NCBI RefSeq assembly: GCF_021155765.1
Contig: NC_060116.1
Span: 248,001 to 312,000 of the forward strand
DNA length: 64,000 bases
DNA from: Diprion similis
Lineage: Eukaryota; Arthropoda; Insecta; Hymenoptera; Diprionidae
Reading direction: 5' to 3'
Made by a program: the position numbers and the translations under genes. This document shows, piece after piece, positions 13,501 through 26,320 of this stretch (position 1 is the stretch's first letter; every line of letters begins with the position of its first letter). A model generated the notes under the pieces. That model saw only the letters and a program-made list of their open reading frames with translations. It did no database searches and had not been told where the DNA came from.

Positions 13501-16500
13501 CGATTCTGACAAACGCGCATTGCAATTCGACGTCTCATCTGTAACTTGGTCAGAACGGTCAGAACCGACGAGAATCGAGGGTTTCTCAGCCACATACGAA
13601 CTTTTTTCTGAATTTTCAGTGCGGGGCAGCTGAGTGTCTGGAGCCCTGTCGAACCCACCCAAGAATTCCAGGATCGGTTTAATAATAGCCGAGATCTGTT
13701 GCAAAATGTCGAATTTCTGGCTATCTTGTCTCTAAACCAAGATTCCTCAATTTTTCTGCTGGTCTGACCCGAATGTCTGCGATTCCGAGAAACGCGCATT
13801 TCAATTCGACGTCTCATCCGTAACTTGGTCAGAACGGTCAGAACCGACGAGAATCGAGGGTTTCTCGGCCAGATACTAACTTTTTTCTGAATTTTCGGTG
13901 CGGGGCGGCTGAGTGTCTGAAGCCCTGTCGAACCCACCCAAGAATTCAAGGATCAGTTCATAAATAGCCGAGATCCGTTAGAAAATGTCGAATTTCTGGC
14001 TATCTTGTCTCTAACTCAAGATTCCTCAATCTTTCTGCTGGTCTGACCTGAATGTCTGCGATTCGGACAAACGCGCATTGCAATTCGACGTCTCATCCGT
14101 TACTTGGTCAGAACGGTCAGTACCGACGAGAATCGAGGGTTTCTCAGCCACATCCGAACATTTTCCTGAATTTTCAGTGCGGGGCAGCTGAGTGTCTGGA
14201 GCCCTGTCGAACCCACCCAGGAATTCCAGGATCTGTTTATTAATAGCCGAGATCCGTTGCAAAATGTCGAATTTCTGGCTATCTTGTCTCTAAATCAAGA
14301 TTTCTCAATTTTTCTGCTGGTCTGACCTGAATGTCTGCGATTCCGAAAAACGCGCATTGCAATTCGACGTCTCATTCGTAACTTGGTCGGAACGGTCCGA
14401 ACCGACGAGAATCGAGGGTTTCTCAGCCACATACGAACTTTTTTCTGAATTTTCAGTGCGGGGCAGCTAAGTGTCTGAAGCCCTGTCGAACCCACCCAAG
14501 AATTCAAGGATCAGTTCATAAATAGCCGAGATCCGTTAGAAAATGTCGAATTTCTGGCTATCTTGTCTCTAACTCAAGATTCCTCAATCTTTCTGCTGGT
14601 CTGACCTGAATGTCTGCGATTCGGACAAACGCGCATTGCAATTCGACGTCTCATCCGTTACTTGGTCAGAACGGTCAGTACCGACGAGAATCGAGGGTTT
14701 CTCAGCCACATCCGAACATTTTCCTGAATTTTCAGTGCGGGGCAGCTGAGTGTCTGGAGCCCTGTCGAACCCACCCAGGAATTCCAGGATCTGTTTATTA
14801 ATAGCCGAGATCCGTTGCAAAATGTCGAATTTCTGGCTATCTTGTCTCTAAATCAAGATTTCTCAATTTTTCTGCTGGTCTGACCTGAATGTCTGCGATT
14901 CCGAAAAACGCGCATTGCAATTCGACGTCTCATTCGTAACTTGGTCGGAACGGTCCGAACCGACGAGAATCGAGGGTTTCTCAGCCACATACGAACTTTT
15001 TTCTGAATTTTCAGTGCGGGGCAGCTAAGTGTCTGGAGCCCTGTCGGACCCACCCAAGAATTTCATGATCGGTTCATAAACACCCGAGATTTGTTGAAAA
15101 ATGTCGAATTTCTGACTATCTTGTCTCTAAATCAAGATTCCTCAATTTTCATGCTGGTCTGACCCGCATGTCTGCGATTCCGACGAACGCGCATTGCAAT
15201 TTAAGGTCTCATCCGCAACTTGGTCAGAACGGTCAGAACCGACAAGAATCGAGGGTATCTCGGCCAAATACTAACTTTTTCCTGAATTTTCGGTGCGGGT
15301 CAGCTGAGTGTCTCGAGCCCTGTCGAACCCGGCCAAGAATTTCAGGATCGGTTCATGAACAGCCGAGATTTGTTGAAAAATGTCGAATTTCTGGCTAACT
15401 TGTCTCTAAAACAAGATTCCTGAATTTTTCTGCTGGTCTGACCTAAACGTCTGCGATTCTGACAAACGCGCATTGCAATTCGAGGTCTCATCCGTAACTT
15501 GGTCAGAACGGTCAGAACCGACGAGAATCGAGGGTTTCTCAGCCAAATATCAACTTTTTTCCGAATTCTCGGTGCGGGGCAGCTAAGTGTTTGGAGCCCT
15601 GTCGATCTCACCCAAGAATTTCAGGATCGGTTTATAAACAGCCAAGATTTGTTGAAGAATGTCAAATTTGTCTCTAAATCAAGATATCTTCAATTTTTCC
15701 GCTGGTCTGACCTGAACGTCTGCGATTCTGACAAACGCGCATTGCAATTCGACGTCTCATCTGTAACTTGGTCAGAACGGTCAGAACCGACGAGAATCGA
15801 GGGTTTCTCAGCCACATACGAACTTTTTTCTGAATTTTCAGTGCGGGGCAGCTGAGTGTCTGGAGCCCTGTCGAACCCACCCAAGAATTCCAGGATCGGT
15901 TTAATAATAGCCGAGATCTGTTGCAAAATGTCGAATTTCTGGCTATCTTGTCTCTAAACCAAGATTCCTCAATTTTTCTGCTGGTCTGACCCGAATGTCT
16001 GCGATTCCGAGGAACGCGCATTCCAATTCGACGTCTCATCCGTAACTTGGTCAGAACGGTCAGAACCGACGAGAATCGAGGGTTTCTCGGCCGGATACTA
16101 ACTTTTTTCTGAATTTTCGGTGCGGGGCGGCTGAGTGTCTGGAGCCCTGTCGAACCCACCCAAGAATTTCGGGATCGGTAATAAATAGCCGAGATTCGTT
16201 GAAAAATGTCGAATTTCTGGCTATCTTGTCTCTAAATCAAGATTCCTCAATTTTTCTGCTGGTCCGACCCGCATTTCTGCGATTCCGACGAACGCGCATT
16301 GCAATTTGAGGCCTCATCCGCAACTTGGTCAGAACGGTCAGAACCGACAAGAATCGAGGGTATCTCGGCCAAAAACTAACTTTTTCCTGAATTTTCGGTG
16401 CGGGTAGCTGAGTGTCTGGAGCCCTGTCGAACCCGGCCAAGAATTTCAGGATCGGTTCATGAACAGCCGAGATTTGTTGAAAAATGTCGAATTTCTGGCT

Positions 16501-19500
16501 AACTTGTCTCTAAAACAAGATTCCTCAATTTTTCTGCTGGTCTGACCTAAACGTCTGCGATTCTGACAAACGCGCATTGCAATTCGAGGTCTCATCCGTA
16601 ACTTGGTCAGAACGGTCAGAACCGACGAGAATCGAGGGTTTCTCAGCCAAATATCAACTTTTTTCCGAATTCTCGGTGCGGGGCAGCTAAGTGTTTGGAG
16701 CCCTGTCGATCTCACCCAAGAATTTCAGGATCGGTTTATAAACAGCCAAGATTTGTTGAAGAATGTCAAATTTGTCTCTAAATCAAGATATCTTCAATTT
16801 TTCCGCTGGTCTGACCTGAACGTCTGCGATTCTGACAAACGCGCATTGCAATTCGACGTCTCATCTGTAACTTGGTCAGAACGGTCAGAACCGACAAGAA
16901 TCGAGGGTTTCTCAGCCACATACGAACTTTTTTCTGAATTTTCAGTGCGGGGCAGCTGAGTGTCTGGAGCCCTGTCGAACCCACCCAAGAATTCCAGGAT
17001 CGGTTTAATAATAGCCGAGATCTGTTGCAAAATGTCGAATTTCTGGCTATCTTGTCTCTAAATCAAGATTTCTCAATTTTTCTGCTGGTCTGACCTGAAT
17101 GTCTGCGATTCCGAAAAACGCGCATTGCAATTCGACGTCTCATTCGTAACTTGGTCGGAACGGTCCGAACCGACGAGAATCGAGGGTTTCTCAGCCACAT
17201 ACGAACTTTTTTCTGAATTTTCAGTGCGGGGCAGCTAAGTGTCTGGAGCCCTGTCGGACCCACCCAAGAATTTCATGATCGGTTCATAAACACCCGAGAT
17301 TTGTTGAAAAATGTCGAATTTCTGACTATCTTGTCTCTAAATCAAGATTCCTCAATTTTCATGCTGGTCTGACCCGCATGTCTGCGATTCCGACGAACGC
17401 GCATTGCAATTTAAGGTCTCATCCGCAACTTGGTCAGAACGGTCAGAACCGACAAGAATCGAGGGTATCTCGGCCAAATACTAACTTTTTCCTGAATTTT
17501 CGGTGCGGGGCAGCTGAGTGTCTCGAGCCCTGTCGAATCCGGCCAAGAATTTCAGGATCGGTTCATGAACAGCCGAGATTTGTTGAAAAATGTCGAATTT
17601 CTGGCTAACTTGTCTCTAAAACAAGATTCCTCAATTTTTCTGCTGGTCTGACCTAAACGTCTGCGATTCTGACAAACGCGCATTGCAATTTGAGGTCTCA
17701 TCCGTAACTTGGTCAGAACGGTCAGAACCGACGAGAATCGAGGGTTTCTCAGCCAAATATCAACTTTTTTCCGAATTCTCGGTGCGGGGCAGCTAAGTGT
17801 TTGGAGCCCTGTCGATCTCACCCAAGAATTTCAGGATCGGTTTATAAACAGCCAAGATTTGTTGAAGAATGTCAAATTTGTCTCTAAATCAAGATATCTT
17901 CAATTTTTCCGCTGGTCTGACCTGAACGTCTGCGATTCTGACAAACGCGCATTGCAATTCGACGTCTCATCTGTAACTTGGTCAGAACGGTCAGAACCGA
18001 CGAGAATCGAGGGTTTCTCAGCCACATACGAACTTTTTTCTGAATTTTCAGTGCGGGGCAGCTGAGTGTCTGGAGCCCTGTCGAACCCACCCAAGAATTC
18101 CAGGATCGGTTTAATAATAGCCGAGATCTGTTGCAAAATGTCGAATTTCTGGCTATCTTGTCTCTAAACCAAGATTCCTCAATTTTTCTGCTGGTCTGAC
18201 CCGAATGTCTGCGATTCCGAGGAACGCGCATTTCAATTCGACGTCTCATCCGTAACTTGGTCAGAACGGTCAGAACCGACGAGAATCCAGGGTTTCTCGG
18301 CCGGATACTAACTTTTTTCTGAATTTTCGGTGCGGGGCGGCTGAGTGTCTGGAGCCCTGTCGAACCCACCCAAGAATTTCGGGATCGGTTAATAAATAGC
18401 CGAGATTCGTTGAAAAATGTCGAATTTCTGGCTATCTTGTCTCTAAATCAAGATTCCTCAATTTTTCTGCTGGTCCGACCCGCATTTCTGCGATTCCGAC
18501 GAACGCGCATTGCAATTTGAGGTCTCATCCGCAACTTGGTCAGAACGGTCAGAACCGACAAGAATCGAGGGTATCTCGGCCAAAAACTAACTTTTTCCTG
18601 AATTTTCGGTGCGGGGCAGCTGAGTGTCTGGAGCCCTGTCGAACCCGGCCAAGAATTTCAGGATCGGTTCATGAACAGCCGAGATTTGTTGAAAAATGTC
18701 GAATTTCTGGCTAACTTGTCTCTAAAACAAGATTCCTCAATTTTTCTGCTGGTCTGACCTAAACGTCTGCGATTCTGACAAACGCGCATTGCAATTCGAG
18801 GTCTCATCCGTAACTTGGTCAGAACGGTCAGAACCGACGAGAATCGAGGGTTTCTCAGCCAAATATCAACTTTTTTCCGAATTCTCGGTGCGGGGCAGCT
18901 GAGTGTTTGGAGCCCTGTCGATCTCACCCAAGAATTTCAGGATCGGTTTATAAACAGCCAAGATTTGTTGAAGAATGTCAAATTTGTCTCTAAATCAAGA
19001 TATCTTCAATTTTTCCGCTGGTCTGACCTGAACGTCTGCGATTCTGACAAACGCGCATTGCAATTCGACGTCTCATCTGTAACTTGGTCAGAACGGTCAG
19101 AACCGACGAGAATCGAGGGTTTCTCAGCCACATACGAACTTTTTTCTGAATTTTCAGTGCGGGGCAGCTGAGTGTCTGGAGCCCTGTCGAACCCGGCCAA
19201 GAATTTCAGGATCGGTTCATGAACAGCCGAGATTTGTTGAAAAATGTCGAATTTCTGGCTAACTTGTCTCTAAAACAAGATTCCTCAATTTTTCTGCTGG
19301 TCTGACCTAAACGTCTGCGATTCTGACAAACGCGCATTGCAATTCGAGGTCTCATCCGTAACTTGGTCAGAACGGTCAGAACCGACGAGAATCGAGGGTT
19401 TCTCAGCCAAATATCAACTTTTTTCCGAATTCTCGGTGCGGGGCAGCTGAGTGTTTGGAGCCCTGTCGATCTCACCCAAGAATTTCAGGATCGGTTTATA

Positions 19501-22500
19501 AACAGCCAAGATTTGTTGAAGAATGTCAAATTTGTCTCTAAATCAAGATATCTTCAATTTTTCCGCTGGTCTGACCTGAACGTCTGCGATTCTGACAAAC
19601 GCGCATTGCAATTCGACGTCTCATCTGTAACTTGGTCAGAACGGTCCGAACCGACGAGAATCGAGGGTTTCTCAGCCACATACGAACTTTTTTCTGAATT
19701 TTCAGTGCGGGGCAGCTGAGTGTCTGGAGCCCTGTCAGACCCACCCAAGAATTTCATGATCGGTTCATAAACACCCGAGATATGTTGAAAAATGTCGAAT
19801 TTTTGGCTATCTTGTCTCGAAATAAAGATTCCTCAATTTTTCCGCTGGTCTGACCTGAACGTCTGCGATTCTGACAAACGCGCATTGCAATTCGAGGTCT
19901 CATCCGTAACTTGGTCAGAACGGTCAGAACCGACGAGAATCGAGGGTTTCTCAGCCAAATACCAACTTTTTTCCGAATTCTCGGTGCGGGGCAGCTGAGT
20001 GTTTGGAGCCCTGTCGATCTCACCCAAGAATTTCAGGATCGGTTTATAAACAGCCAAGATTTGTTGAAGAATGTCAAATTTGTCTCTAAATCAAGATATC
20101 TTCAATTTTTCCGCTGGTCTGACCTGAACGTCTGCGATTCTGACAAACGCGCATTGCAATTCGACGTCTCATCTGTAACTTGGTCAGAACGGTCAGAACC
20201 GACGAGAATCGAGGGTTTCTCAGCCACATACGAACTTTTTTCTGAATTTTCAGTGCGGGGCAGCTGAGTGTCTGGAGCCCTGTCGAACCCACCCAAGAAT
20301 TCCAGGATCGGTTTAATAATAGCCGAGATCTGTTGCAAAATGTCGAATTTCTGGCTATCTTGTCTCTAAACCAAGATTCCTCAATTTTTCTGCTGGTCTG
20401 ACCCGAATGTCTGCGATTCCGAGGAACGCGCATTTCAATTCGACGTCTCATCCGTAACTTGGTCAGAACGGTCAGAACCGACGAGAATCGAGGGTTTCTC
20501 GGCCAGATACTAACTTTTTTCTGAATTTTCGGTGCGGGGCGGCTGAGTGTCTGGAGCCCTGTCGAACCCACCCAAGAATTTCGGGATCGGTTGATAAATA
20601 GCCGAGATTCGTTGAAAAATGTCGAATTCCTGGCTATCTTGTCTCTAAATCAAGATTCCTCAATTTTTCTGCTGGTCCGACCCGCATTCCTGCGATTCCG
20701 ACGAACGCGCATTGCAATTTGAGGTCTCATCCGCAACTTGGTCAGAACGGTCAGAACCGACAAGAATCGAGGGTATCTCGGCCAAAAACTAACTTTTTCC
20801 TGAATTTTCGGTGCGGGGCAGCTGAGTGTCTGGAGCCCTGACAAACCCACCCAAGAATTTCAGGATCGGTTCATAAATAGCCGAGATCCGTTGAAAAATG
20901 TCGAATTCCTGGCTATCTTGTCTCTGATCCAAGATTTCTCAATTTTTCTGCTGGTCCGACCCGCATGTCTGCGATTCCGACGAACGCGCATTGCAATTTG
21001 AGGTCTCATCCGCAACTTGGTCAGAACGGTCAGAACCGATGAGAATCGAGGGTTTCTCGGCCAAATACCAACTTTCTTCTGAATTTTCGGTGCGGGGCAG
21101 CTATGTGTCTGGAGCCCTGTCGAACCCGGCCAAGAATTTCAGGATCGGTTCATGAACAGCCGAGATTTGTTGAAAAATGTCGAATTTCTGGCTAACTTGT
21201 CTCTAAAACAAGATTCCTCAATTTTTCTGCTGGTCTGACCTAAACGTCTGCGATTCTGACAAACGCGCATTGCAATTCGAGGTCTCATCCGTAACTTGGT
21301 CAGAACGGTCAGAACCGACGAGAATCGAGGGTTTCTCAGCCAAATACCAACTTTTTTCCGAATTCTCGGTGCGGGGCAGCTGAGTGTTTGGAGCCCTGTC
21401 GATCTCACCCAAGAATTTCAGGATCGGTTTATAAACAGCCAAGATTTGTTGAAGAATGTCAAATTTGTCTCTAAATCAAGATATCTTCAATTTTTCCGCT
21501 GGTCTGACCTGAACGTCTGCGATTCTGACAAACGCGCATTGCAATTCGACGTCTCATCTGTAACTTGGTCAGAACGGTCAGAACCGACGAGAATCGAGGG
21601 TTTCTCAGCCACATACGAACTTTTTTCTGAATTTTCAGTGCGGGGCAGCTGAGTGTCTGGAGCCCTGTCGAACCCACCCAAGAATTCCAGGATCGGTTTA
21701 ATAATAGCCGAGATCTGTTGCAAAATGTCGAATTTCTGGCTATCTTGTCTCTAAACCAAGATTCCTCAATTTTTCTGCTGGTCTGACCCGAATGTCTGCG
21801 ATTCCGAGAAACGCGCATTTCAATTCGACGTCTCATCCGTAACTTGGTCAGAACGGTCAGAACCGACGAGAATCGAGGGTTTCTCGGCCAGATACTAACT
21901 TTTTTCTGAATTTTCGGTGCGGGGCGGCTGAGTGTCTGAAGCCCTGTCGAACCCACCCAAGAATTCAAGGATCAGTTCATAAATAGCCGAGATCCGTTAG
22001 AAAATGTCGAATTTCTGGCTATCTTGTCTCTAACTCAAGATTCCTCAATCTTTCTGCTGGTCTGACCTGAATGTCTGCGATTCGGACAAACGCGCATTGC
22101 AATTCGACGTCTCATCCGTTACTTGGTCAGAACGGTCAGTACCGACGAGAATCGAGGGTTTCTCAGCCACATCCGAACATTTTCCTGAATTTTCAGTGCG
22201 GGGCAGCTGAGTGTCTGGAGCCCTGTCGAACCCACCCAGGAATTCCAGGATCTGTTTATTAATAGCCGAGATCCGTTGCAAAATGTCGAATTTCTGGCTA
22301 TCTTGTCTCTAAATCAAGATTTCTCAATTTTTCTGCTGGTCTGACCTGAATGTCTGCGATTCCGAAAAACGCGCATTGCAATTCGACGTCTCATTCGTAA
22401 CTTGGTCGGAACGGTCCGAACCGACGAGAATCGAGGGTTTCTCAGCCACATACGAACTTTTTTCTGAATTTTCAGTGCGGGGCAGCTAAGTGTCTGGAGC

Positions 22501-25500
22501 CCTGTCGGACCCACCCAAGAATTTCATGATCGGTTCATAAACACCCGAGATTTGTTGAAAAATGTCGAATTTCTGACTATCTTGTCTCTAAATCAAGATT
22601 CCTCAATTTTCATGCTGGTCTGACCCGCATGTCTGCGATTCCGACGAACGCGCATTGCAATTTAAGGTCTCATCCGCAACTTGGTCAGAACGGTCAGAAC
22701 CGACAAGAATCGAGGGTATCTCGGCCAAATACTAACTTTTTCCTGAATTTTCGGTGCGGGTCAGCTGAGTGTCTCGAGCCCTGTCGAACCCGGCCAAGAA
22801 TTTCAGGATCGGTTCATGAACAGCCGAGATTTGTTGAAAAATGTCGAATTTCTGGCTAACTTGTCTCTAAAACAAGATTCCTGAATTTTTCTGCTGGTCT
22901 GACCTAAACGTCTGCGATTCTGACAAACGCGCATTGCAATTCGAGGTCTCATCCGTAACTTGGTCAGAACGGTCAGAACCGACGAGAATCGAGGGTTTCT
23001 CAGCCAAATATCAACTTTTTTCCGAATTCTCGGTGCGGGGCAGCTAAGTGTTTGGAGCCCTGTCGATCTCACCCAAGAATTTCAGGATCGGTTTATAAAC
23101 AGCCAAGATTTGTTGAAGAATGTCAAATTTGTCTCTAAATCAAGATATCTTCAATTTTTCCGCTGGTCTGACCTGAACGTCTGCGATTCTGACAAACGCG
23201 CATTGCAATTCGACGTCTCATCTGTAACTTGGTCAGAACGGTCAGAACCGACGAGAATCGAGGGTTTCTCAGCCACATACGAACTTTTTTCTGAATTTTC
23301 AGTGCGGGGCAGCTGAGTGTCTGGAGCCCTGTCGAACCCACCCAAGAATTCCAGGATCGGTTTAATAATAGCCGAGATCTGTTGCAAAATGTCGAATTTC
23401 TGGCTATCTTGTCTCTAAACCAAGATTCCTCAATTTTTCTGCTGGTCTGACCCGAATGTCTGCGATTCCGAGGAACGCGCATTCCAATTCGACGTCTCAT
23501 CCGTAACTTGGTCAGAACGGTCAGAACCGACGAGAATCGAGGGTTTCTCGGCCGGATACTAACTTTTTTCTGAATTTTCGGTGCGGGGCGGCTGAGTGTC
23601 TGGAGCCCTGTCGAACCCACCCAAGAATTTCGGGATCGGTAATAAATAGCCGAGATTCGTTGAAAAATGTCGAATTTCTGGCTATCTTGTCTCTAAATCA
23701 AGATTCCTCAATTTTTCTGCTGGTCCGACCCGCATTTCTGCGATTCCGACGAACGCGCATTGCAATTTGAGGCCTCATCCGCAACTTGGTCAGAACGGTC
23801 AGAACCGACAAGAATCGAGGGTATCTCGGCCAAAAACTAACTTTTTCCTGAATTTTCGGTGCGGGGCAGCTGAGTGTCTGGAGCCCTGTCGAACCCGGCC
23901 AAGAATTTCAGGATCGGTTCATGAACAGCCGAGATTTGTTGAAAAATGTCGAATTTCTGGCTAACTTGTCTCTAAAACAAGATTCCTCAATTTTTCTGCT
24001 GGTCTGACCTAAACGTCTGCGATTCTGACAAACGCGCATTGCAATTCGAGGTCTCATCCGTAACTTGGTCAGAACGGTCAGAACCGACGAGAATCGAGGG
24101 TTTCTCAGCCAAATATCAACTTTTTTCCGAATTCTCGGTGCGGGGCAGCTAAGTGTTTGGAGCCCTGTCGATCTCACCCAAGAATTTCAGGATCGGTTTA
24201 TAAACAGCCAAGATTTGTTGAAGAATGTCAAATTTGTCTCTAAATCAAGATATCTTCAATTTTTCCGCTGGTCTGACCTGAACGTCTGCGATTCTGACAA
24301 ACGCGCATTGCAATTCGACGTCTCATCTGTAACTTGGTCAGAACGGTCAGAACCGACGAGAATCGAGGGTTTCTCAGCCACATACGAACTTTTTTCTGAA
24401 TTTTCAGTGCGGGGCAGCTGAGTGTCTGGAGCCCTGTCGAACCCACCCAAGAATTCCAGGATCGGTTTAATAATAGCCGAGATCTGTTGCAAAATGTCGA
24501 ATTTCTGGCTATCTTGTCTCTAAATCAAGATTTCTCAATTTTTCTGCTGGTCTGACCTGAATGTCTGCGATTCCGAAAAACGCGCATTGCAATTCGACGT
24601 CTCATTCGTAACTTGGTCGGAACGGTCCGAACCGACGAGAATCGAGGGTTTCTCAGCCACATACGAACTTTTTTCTGAATTTTCAGTGCGGGGCAGCTAA
24701 GTGTCTGGAGCCCTGTCGGACCCACCCAAGAATTTCATGATCGGTTCATAAACACCCGAGATTTGTTGAAAAATGTCGAATTTCTGACTATCTTGTCTCT
24801 AAATCAAGATTCCTCAATTTTCATGCTGGTCTGACCCGCATGTCTGCGATTCCGACGAACGCGCATTGCAATTTAAGGTCTCATCCGCAACTTGGTCAGA
24901 ACGGTCAGAACCGACAAGAATCGAGGGTATCTCGGCCAAATACTAACTTTTTCCTGAATTTTCGGTGCGGGGCAGCTGAGTGTCTCGAGCCCTGTCGAAT
25001 CCGGCCAAGAATTTCAGGATCGGTTCATGAACAGCCGAGATTTGTTGAAAAATGTCGAATTTCTGGCTAACTTGTCTCTAAAACAAGATTCCTCAATTTT
25101 TCTGCTGGTCTGACCTAAACGTCTGCGATTCTGACAAACGCGCATTGCAATTTGAGGTCTCATCCGTAACTTGGTCAGAACGGTCAGAACCGACGAGAAT
25201 CGAGGGTTTCTCAGCCAAATATCAACTTTTTTCCGAATTCTCGGTGCGGGGCAGCTAAGTGTTTGGAGCCCTGTCGATCTCACCCAAGAATTTCAGGATC
25301 GGTTTATAAACAGCCAAGATTTGTTGAAGAATGTCAAATTTGTCTCTAAATCAAGATATCTTCAATTTTTCCGCTGGTCTGACCTGAACGTCTGCGATTC
25401 TGACAAACGCGCATTGCAATTCGACGTCTCATCTGTAACTTGGTCAGAACGGTCAGAACCGACGAGAATCGAGGGTTTCTCAGCCACATACGAACTTTTT

Positions 25501-26320
25501 TCTGAATTTTCAGTGCGGGGCAGCTGAGTGTCTGGAGCCCTGTCGAACCCACCCAAGAATTCCAGGATCGGTTTAATAATAGCCGAGATCTGTTGCAAAA
25601 TGTCGAATTTCTGGCTATCTTGTCTCTAAACCAAGATTCCTCAATTTTTCTGCTGGTCTGACCCGAATGTCTGCGATTCCGAGGAACGCGCATTTCAATT
25701 CGACGTCTCATCCGTAACTTGGTCAGAACGGTCAGAACCGACGAGAATCCAGGGTTTCTCGGCCGGATACTAACTTTTTTCTGAATTTTCGGTGCGGGGC
25801 GGCTGAGTGTCTGGAGCCCTGTCGAACCCACCCAAGAATTTCGGGATCGGTTAATAAATAGCCGAGATTCGTTGAAAAATGTCGAATTTCTGGCTATCTT
25901 GTCTCTAAATCAAGATTCCTCAATTTTTCTGCTGGTCCGACCCGCATTTCTGCGATTCCGACGAACGCGCATTGCAATTTGAGGTCTCATCCGCAACTTG
26001 GTCAGAACGGTCAGAACCGACAAGAATCGAGGGTATCTCGGCCAAAAACTAACTTTTTCCTGAATTTTCGGTGCGGGGCAGCTGAGTGTCTGGAGCCCTG
26101 TCGAACCCGGCCAAGAATTTCAGGATCGGTTCATGAACAGCCGAGATTTGTTGAAAAATGTCGAATTTCTGGCTAACTTGTCTCTAAAACAAGATTCCTC
26201 AATTTTTCTGCTGGTCTGACCTAAACGTCTGCGATTCTGACAAACGCGCATTGCAATTCGAGGTCTCATCCGTAACTTGGTCAGAACGGTCAGAACCGAC
26301 GAGAATCGAGGGTTTCTCAG
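10600..26320. repeat. 8-kb segmental tandem duplication inside the satellite
   Basis: The stretch from about 10,600 to 18,620 is repeated from about 18,620 to 26,170. Matching monomers are offset by 8,019 bp up to about 14,290 and by 7,461-7,462 bp afterwards. The offset change of 558 bp is two monomers: the first copy carries an extra dimer (14,026-14,583 repeated at 14,584-15,141). The 8,019-bp unit fits 29 monomers, seven of them short. Single-base differences include a short 'gcgggtagctg' near 16,402 against 'gcggggcagctg' in the second copy. Confidence 0.85.
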
